A stretch of DNA of 64,000 nt from Manis javanica. Its lineage: Eukaryota; Chordata; Mammalia; Pholidota; Manidae. The position numbers and the translations under genes are program-made. The notes below the pieces were generated by a model that made no database searches, was not told the DNA's origin, and saw only the letters and a list, made by a program, of their open reading frames with translations. The stretch is from assembly GCF_040802235.1 (NCBI RefSeq), contig NC_133158.1, positions 159,747,401 to 159,811,400 on the forward strand. The letters are read 5' to 3'. Shown piece by piece: positions 57,625-64,000 of this stretch; the first letter of the stretch is position 1; every line of letters starts with the position of its first letter.

Positions 57625-58050
57625 TTAGAAAGTTGTCAGCTCCAAGTGATAGAAAACCCCAACTCAACTAGTTTAAACAATAAAGAAGGATTACTGCCTC
57701 ATATCCAGGGCAGAAAGTTTGCATACCTGATTAATTCAGCAACTCAAACACTTCATCCAGAAGCCCAGCAATTTCCATTTCCCTGCTCTGTCATTCTCAG
57801 TATGCAGCTCCTCTTCAGGCTAGCACCCCTCATGGTTACAGGATGGCTGCCTCAATGCTGGGCATCAAATCTTAATCAGCAATGTGTAACTGAAAAAACG
57901 AAGGCATCTGTCCTGAGGGTCTGCTTCCCTGAGCCAGGGAATCTTTACAGGAAGTCCCTCAACAGCCTTTGCCTCACCCGTTTCATTGACCAGCTGGCCA
58001 GTATGAGTTGACACAAAGACCAGTCAGGATTAGCTCTAGGTCATGATGCA
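57625..58050 (+). repeat. ancient repeat, second unnamed family, copy 2
   Basis: 'atagaaaaccccaactcaac', 'tagtttaaacaataaagaag' and 'gattactgcctcatatccag', later 'tgagccagggaatctttaca' and 'cattgaccagctggccagta', follow the order of a common old repeat also present at 33655-33870. The 138-codon frame at 57595-58011 lies wholly inside it and so is not a gene. Confidence 0.5.
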
Positions 58051-58054
58051 AACA

Positions 58055-58418
58055 GGTACACCTAAAAATTTAGAATAAGCCACCAAGAAGGAAAGTCTGG
58101 CAGCACAGTCTACTACTGTGATGCTGTAGGGATGTATATGACATTTAAAATCTCTAAGCCCTAATATCCTCACCTGTAAAAATAAGGGATTTCCTAAGTT
58201 CCATGTATTACCTTTCCATTTACTGTTAATTCTCCTGCATGGAAATACAACTCTGTCTTCACAAATTTCTTCCCTTTAGTTATACTTCTTGTTCTTTTTT
58301 AATTAAAATTTACTAAGTTGGTGGTTTAATGCTGCAAAGGATCTCATATAAAACTGTGATGAACAAGAAACATATAGAAAAAAAAGAAATTTACAATTCA
58401 TACACAGAAAAGAGGCTG

Positions 58419-58420
<2 letters not shown>
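58055..58420. other. unassigned sequence
   Basis: No gene or placed repeat before the AT microsatellite. Confidence 0.35.

Positions 58421-58423
<3 letters not shown>

Positions 58424-58466
<43 letters not shown>
58424..58466. repeat. (AT)21 microsatellite
   Basis: A pure AT run of about 43 bp. It produces a Tyr-Ile repeat in a spurious 65-codon frame. Confidence 0.97.
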
Positions 58467-58468
<2 letters not shown>

Positions 58469-58574
58469 AAAGAAAGAAAGAGGGCTCTTTCAAATTAGAA
58501 GAACTCCCATTTCTAAAAGGGTCTAAGTTCAAGAAGAGACAAATCCTGAAAGAAGAAATACAAATGATTCTTAA

Positions 58575-59310
58575 AATGTCTGAAAATGGCATAACCTAGT
58601 CCCAATGAGAGCAATGCACTTAAAGCCACACTGTGATATTTTTTTAACCTGTTGGGTTGGCAAAGATCCAAAAGTTCGGCAATGCCCTCTATGAGTGAAA
58701 GTTGCAGAAAGTAGGACCCAAATGTAATACTATAGATTGTAGGACTGGAGAATGGGGAGACTCCCATGGAAAATAAATCACCTAGAGTTTTCACATCACA
58801 AATGCACACGTCCTCTGACCCAGAGAAGCCAATTTTAGGAAATTATCCTACAGATGTACCTCTGGTAACAAGATAATCCACTGCAAAGTTATTTTTTAAA
58901 ACAAAATATTGGAAACATCTAAGTGTCCATCAATGGAGGACTGGTTAGAAAAAAATAACACTGCATACATATAGAGAAATAGTCTACATGTGAGGAAATG
59001 CCAAGAAAAAAGGAAAGACTGATGTGCTGTTATATATACTGATGTGAAAATGCCTCAAAGAAACACATTCTAAAATCATGCACACAGTACGATAGCATTT
59101 GCTGAAGAAAAGGAGGAATATTTTATTTGCTCATATTTACATAAAATATCTCATGAAAGATAGCTTAGAAACTAATATTGATTCCCACCATGAAAGGGAA
59201 CTTGACAACTGGGGGACAGAGCTGGGAGAAAGATCTTTTTCACTGTAAATTCTTTATATTTTTGAGTATTTGACTATATGGATGCACTTCCTATTCAAAG
59301 GTAAAATAAA
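58575..59310 (+). mobile_element. old L1, ORF2 end and 3' UTR
   Basis: 'ttgggttggcaaagatccaa', 'ggaaattatcctacagatgt', 'atattggaaacatctaagtg', 'tccatcaatggaggactggt' and 'tttgagtatttgactatatg' follow the end of ORF2 and the UTR of an old L1M element. The 98-codon minus-strand frame is a shadow. Confidence 0.8.
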
Positions 59311-59314
59311 ACGC

Positions 59315-61485
59315 TTTTAAGTTGTTGTGATAGACACTTTATAAAACGTAAAAGTTTCCTTCAGCATCTATCTCACAAAATGTCGCAATAATCATCAAAA
59401 GCCCAGAGGAAAAAGTACTTTTTCTTTTCATTTAAAATAATATATAAATAGACTTTCTGACTTAAAAACAGTATTTTGCTCATTAATTATTGATTGTTCC
59501 TAGGAACGATTCCTATGGGTGGCCGAGTAGGTTCATAAAAGTATTCATCTGGAAGCTGATTATGTATAGAAATGCAAACTTTGGCGTCCTGCCCTCAGCT
59601 GCTCTGGCAGCCACGTGGTCCATTCACAAGGAGCAGGTTCAGGTCAGGAACCGGCACACTCCCCTCCTTCCTGTTCCTGGTTCATCTGCCGCAAACCAGC
59701 AAACGGGACTGCTGCACCCGTGAGAGCAGCCAACCCTAAGTTTCACCTGTTATCATTATAAAGAGTGGATTTTCCTTAAAGATGGGACAACAATTTAGAC
59801 AAATGCACATAACATTTATTTTGAATACTGGGCAATAAGAAACTACCCTGCTTTTATTATAGCAAGGTCTTTGGAAAAACTATAATAGCGGGAAGGTAGT
59901 CCTGAAGGTCTAACAGGCCACCGCCAGAAATGGAACTGCTATACATTTATGTTTACATCCCAGCAATATAAATTTTTTACTTCATATCCTCCTATCTACA
60001 AATGAATTTATTTGTTAATTATTTACATGTAGTTCCTTAGAAATTACATATATTATAAAACCCATACAGGGAACAACATTTTTTTTAAAAAGATCAAGAT
60101 AAAAAGACACACACATGAAGGTTCTAATATTTTCTTCTTATACATGTATGTAAATACATACTCATAGAAAACAGGTAGAAAGAGAATGATCAAAATATTA
60201 TCATTTATTCACTCTACATTATGAATGAGCAATTTTTATACTTTTTTGTCATTCTGGTTTCCTATGATGATGAACACATTATTCTTATAAACAGAAAAGA
60301 AGTAAAAAAGGAAATGCCAAAATAAAGTGATGATCAAAATGCTATTATTAAATCTTTAACAAAATGTCTCTGAAAAAGAGGTCTGTTTTGTAAGTTCTCA
60401 TATTGACTAAAAAATCATGCTTCACAAAAGTCCAATAGGCACAATTCAAGAATCAATTATCTCAAGTCTACATAGTTCGAGTTATAAACAATAAGCTATT
60501 TATTCTCACATTCTTGGTAGAATCAAGCACATTCTACCTGTCTTCTTCCATAACAGGTTTCTGTATACTTACAGGAGATAAGGAAAATTATATCTGAACC
60601 AGATAAGGGAAATTATATCTGAACCAGGAGAAAACCTTTGAGGGAGAAAAGATAACACTAAGTGTCAAGATAAAAACTTGAATAATACAGGACTACCTCA
60701 TTAAATTGGCTATCACCAAGCATTAAAACTGATACTTCAATTTTAATTTTATGGCTTCAAGTGTATTGGCAGAATCTTGTCTCTTGACTCCCGACAAAGA
60801 AAAAAAAACTGTATCAAATATAAGAGGAGTCTTAAGCTGAAAAAGAAACATTTTTATTAAATCTAGAATTAAGCAACCTAATCTGTCAGGTCAAATGTAA
60901 CCAAAGTATAAAAGAACAAAGAAAGTAAATTGGTTTTGTTTACTCAGAGAGTCACATTTATGCCAACATTTACTGTAATTAGGCTAGAATAAAATGCAAT
61001 TGATAATCAACGAAATACAAGATTCCAGGAATCATCTGAAACCAGTTAGTATTTTCCCTTTCCAGCTATTTAAAAGGGAACAGTCTGAGGCATTCATTTC
61101 TCCTTAGGAGAAATTTCCCAAAGACACTTGGATATAGACAAAAATGTAAGTCACTCAAGTGATGTACGGAGAAAACAATGATAGGAACAATGGAGAAGTC
61201 ATTCCTTCATTAACATTTAGGTGGGAGATGGCTCAGGTGTGAGAAGCTCAGTTATTTCTCAGCACAATGGGAGTGATCACTGAGTCAGCCTAGGCAGCTG
61301 GTGCCCCATCTGGAGCATCGGAGGTGATGGCCAGCTTGATACTGAACCCAACCTAGAACAGTTCTTCATTGTTCTAGGACCATTCACCATAGTTGAAATG
61401 ACTCAAAGAACCATTGCACCATAATTTACTTTCTAATATCTTCTGCTTGTGGTGTCTCTTGGCTCCTGGAAAAAATGCACATTTT
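59315..61485. other. unassigned, mostly AT-rich sequence
   Basis: No repeat placed in about 2.2 kb. The part 59580-59740 is GC-richer with about seven CpGs. A 25-bp tandem duplication at 60576-60625 is listed separately. Such an unplaced stretch may hold conserved noncoding DNA, but nothing proves it. Confidence 0.35.
60576..60625. repeat. 25-bp tandem duplication, one mismatch
   Basis: The 25-mer at 60576-60600 is repeated at 60601-60625 with a single A/G difference. The high identity suggests a fairly recent local duplication. Confidence 0.95.
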
Positions 61486-61489
61486 GGAG

Positions 61490-61680
61490 CTAGAGAGACC
61501 TGGGTGTAAATCCCAGTGCTACTGTGTGTTATCAACTAACCACACAACCTAAAGTTAGTCATTGAACTAGTTGGAAACTGAATTTTGGCATCTGTATAAG
61601 AGGAGGGAGGTTCTACCATAGAGGGTAATTGCGAGAATTAAGTGAGATAAAAACATACAAATACTGCAACTGTATCAACT
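61490..61680 (+). repeat. MIR SINE
   Basis: 'gagacctgggtgtaaatccc', 'agtgctactgtgtgttatca', 'gaattttggcatctgtataa' and 'gggtaattgcgagaattaag' with 'tgagataaaaacata' are MIR in order. Confidence 0.8.
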
Positions 61681-61718
61681 TAATGCTAATGTAGCAAATT
61701 GCCATGTAACAAAGAACT

Positions 61719-62262
61719 ACTGTATTAGGTTCTCCGGAGAACCTATAGATATAGATAGATATAGATATAGATATATAGATAGATATATAGGTGATATAGA
61801 TGTATAGATAGATATATAGATAGAGATAGAGATAGAGATATAGGTTATAGATGTAGATATGAGAGGTTTTTAAGAAATTGCCTCATGTAATTGTGGAAGC
61901 TGAGATGAGAAATCCCAAAATTTGAAGTGAGAAAGCCAAAAGCTGGCAGTCATCAGACCAAGAAGAGCCAATATTTCAGTTCAAGTGTGAAGATAGGAAA
62001 AGATCAAGAATCCAACTCTCATAACCAGGCAGGGAGAGATCCCTCTTACTTTCAGGAATCTGCCTTTTTGTTGAGCTCAGGCCTTCAAATGATTGGATAA
62101 GACCTACTCACATTAGGGAAGGCAATCTCCTCTACCCAGTCTATGGATTCAACTGTTAATCTCATTCCCGAACACCCTGACAGACACAACCAAATAATGT
62201 TTGACCCAATATCTTGGCACCCTGTGACCCAGTCAAGTCAATACATAAAGTTAACCCTACAA
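61719..62262 (+). mobile_element. MLT2-type ERVL solo LTR, copy 2
   Basis: It opens 'tgtattaggttctccggaga', carries a long GATA-rich tract, then 'attgcctcatgtaattgtgg', 'cttttactt'-like middle, 'caggccttcaaatgattgga', 'ctcacattagggaaggcaat', 'ctcctctacccagtctatgg', 'ttcaactgttaatctcattc', 'aataatgtttgacccaatat' and the terminal 'taaccctaca'. Nearly complete MLT2. The 87-codon frame 62143-62406 starts in its 3' part and is spurious. Confidence 0.88.
61744..61860. repeat. (GATA)n-type microsatellite inside MLT2
   Basis: An imperfect run of GATA, TAGA and ATATAGA units of about 115 bp in the position where MLT2 LTRs carry a short TATA/GATA-rich segment. Likely length-variable. Confidence 0.9.
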
Positions 62263-62264
62263 AA

Positions 62265-63450
62265 TCTCAGTGGTTTACAAGGGGTATTTATCTTCCTTAG
62301 ACAAGCAGCTACCCCAGGCGTGATCTCACAGCAGTGGCAGAAACACATGAGAACATGCCCATTTCATGCACAACCACATTTAAGCATCTATTCATCATGT
62401 CTCTAAAACTGATGAGATGAAACAAGACTCATGGAAAGCCCAACATTAATGGAGGATGGTAACATACCCATATATGGTAGGGGAAGTTCCAAAGCCACAA
62501 AGCAAAGGTCTTGGATACAGAGAATTGCAAAAATTGGAAAAAATAATTTACCATGGTAACCCAGTGCCTAGAACATGTTAGATAATGAACAAATTTACTT
62601 TCCTACTCCCTCTACCCCAGTGCTACTTGCTTTTTTCCAAGAATTTTCTGATTATCTTTGTAATGTTCTATATTGAATGCAAATATAATCTTTTTATGGA
62701 TTAAGATAATGCTATTAAGAGGAAAATGCTCTTTCCATGGAAGACTTCACCTACCAGGCAAACTGCTTCTATAACTGCCTCACAATACCTGTTAGTTCAT
62801 TTCCCAGAGAGGTTTTACAATCAATTAGCGGTATACACGTACAAGTAAGTAATTTATATCCTATTTTTCATTGTGCTCTGCTTCACACTTGCTTATGTTG
62901 AATTTCAACTGCTGTTAATTTGCTCAATTAACTATGTTTTTTCCACAATTATCTAACCTATTTAGAATGTTCTGGGAGCCTATAGAGCTCCTTTCTCATC
63001 TTTTCTCTGGCTAAATAATTTATCATCTGGTATGTTCACCATCTTGCCATTCAGCCCTGCTTGTCAGAGAGTTCTTTGACAATATGAACATTTCAAGTCC
63101 CAGTGTAGATGGCGAGGAAGTTGTACAACTACTTTCTTTTCATGCCATGACTTGCCTTTTTCTCTTCCTTGTTTTACTAATCTCTCAACTTGTTTTTAAA
63201 TCCATAATAGAATTTTATGTCTCACCACGATGCTGCCAGTTTCTTTGTGTATGTCTCCATGAGACAAATATGAAGATCTTATCAAGATGTCAACAGTCAC
63301 AGTTAATAACTTGCAGCAACGTGAAAATCACGCAGAAAGAACTGAAGGGTTCATATGGAATTTTAATCTCTGGAAGCCAATGTTTAACATTAAAATGTGT
63401 ATTTAACCCTTAAAGCATCTTATTTCAAAAGAAAAACACATTTATTGCCT
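62265..63450. other. unassigned sequence
   Basis: A 109-codon frame at 63084-63413 is Cys/Phe/Leu-rich without a domain. No repeat placed. Confidence 0.35.
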
Positions 63451-63461
63451 CTTCTAGCATC

Positions 63462-63650
63462 AAATAGGCACTGTATGGATATGCTCAGACACCTTACTCC
63501 ATTTTAATTCTTACTGCAACCTTACCAAATTGTTACTGTTATATCCACTTTACAGATGAGGAAACAGAGTTAACCTCAGTTTAAAGAACTTGACCAGGAT
63601 TACCAGGAAAGGTGTGAAACTCCTAATGATTGAATCCAAAGTCCATCTTC
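63462..63650 (-). repeat. MIR SINE, antisense
   Basis: 'ttaattcttactgcaacctt', 'atccactttacagatgagga', 'aacagagttaacctcagttt' and 'tgattgaatccaaagtccat' are the antisense MIR order. Confidence 0.8.
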
Positions 63651-63654
63651 TTTC

Positions 63655-64000
63655 TTCTATACCTCACTTAATAGCTCTTTTTTGTTCTGTTTTATGACAC
63701 TTATTGATAAGTCAAAATTCTCACCATCCCACAGCTATATTGAAAATTTAGAATGGCACTGCAAAAATAAATTGAAATAGAATAAAACACCATTTTTTCC
63801 CCAAAATATACTCTTCCCTTAAAAAAATTGTGAGATGCCCTACTATGGGAGTTTCCCACTCAATTTGAGAATCATCCCTTTATAATATTAAAATCAGCCC
63901 ATGAAAATACTTACCCTACATTAGTCTGCAAATTCATTAGGCTTATCTGGTGCTCTTACTACATAGTATCTCCAAACATTTTTGGTCATACATCCCCATC
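63655..64000. other. unassigned sequence at the window end
   Basis: AT-rich, nothing recognised. Confidence 0.35.

Noticed and set aside
57595..58011. 138-codon open frame
   Set aside because: It falls within an old interspersed repeat that has another copy at 33.7 kb.
61744..61860. GATA tract as a CRISPR-like or satellite array
   Set aside because: It is a simple tetranucleotide-type microsatellite within an MLT2 LTR; there are no spaced repeats of CRISPR size anywhere in the window.
52757..62262. The two MLT2 LTRs, same orientation and 8.5 kb apart, as the ends of one ERVL provirus
   Set aside because: The interval contains L1, MIR and unplaced DNA and no recognisable gag or pol remnant. 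Copy 1 sits within an L1 that continues on both sides of it, so it is a solo insertion; copy 2 has a different inner tract and better-preserved ends.
1..64000. tRNA, rRNA, snRNA genes or bacterial/phage systems
   Set aside because: No intact tRNA cloverleaf or B-box outside MIR relics, no rRNA or U-RNA likeness, and the repeat content is mammalian throughout.

Overview
The window is nuclear DNA from a placental mammal. It is AT-rich and looks like intergenic or deep-intronic sequence. I find no gene that I can support. The longest open frame is 171 codons (49728-50243), which is unremarkable in 64 kb read in six frames. The open frames over 100 codons fall in GC-rich unassigned stretches or inside recognisable repeats. 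None shows a domain, a conserved motif or a convincing exon structure. Short exons of a large gene cannot be excluded by eye.

What can be annotated is a dense layer of interspersed repeats. Many are old families shared across placental mammals: MIR and L2 fragments, hAT-Charlie MITEs (MER5A-type, MER20-type and one further family), a pogo/Tigger MITE, MaLR MLT1-type LTRs, two ERVL MLT2-type LTRs and 3' ends of old L1 elements. I recognise no Alu, no rodent B1/B2, and none of the carnivore, ruminant, pig or equid SINEs I could recall. A primate or rodent source is therefore unlikely; beyond 'non-primate placental mammal' the species is not resolved. Family names come from recall of consensus sequences, not from a search.

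Layout: 1-18 kb holds MIR, L2, MLT1 and MER fragments, a long (TC)n tract at 3.4 kb and a (TA)n tract at 5.8 kb. At 18.5-19.6 kb two solo LTRs of one family I cannot name stand head to head in inverted orientation, each with its own target-site duplication. From 19.6 to 23 kb the sequence is repeat-poor. From 23 to 47 kb there are more MLT1, L1, L2 and MIR copies, a hAT MITE at 35.5 kb and a Tigger MITE at 45.6 kb. At 47.7-48.1 kb a compact LTR with an exact 5-bp target duplication sits inside an older repeat. At 51.05-51.46 kb there is an isolated CpG-rich patch, the best candidate for a promoter or regulatory element. At 51.6-54.4 kb an old L1 is interrupted by an MLT2 LTR and a second L1 tail. 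The rest is MIR, L1, a second MLT2 LTR at 61.7-62.3 kb and unassigned DNA.

The features do not form a pathway. Regulatory potential lies in the CpG-rich patch and the LTRs, which keep recognisable TATA-like and polyadenylation signals.
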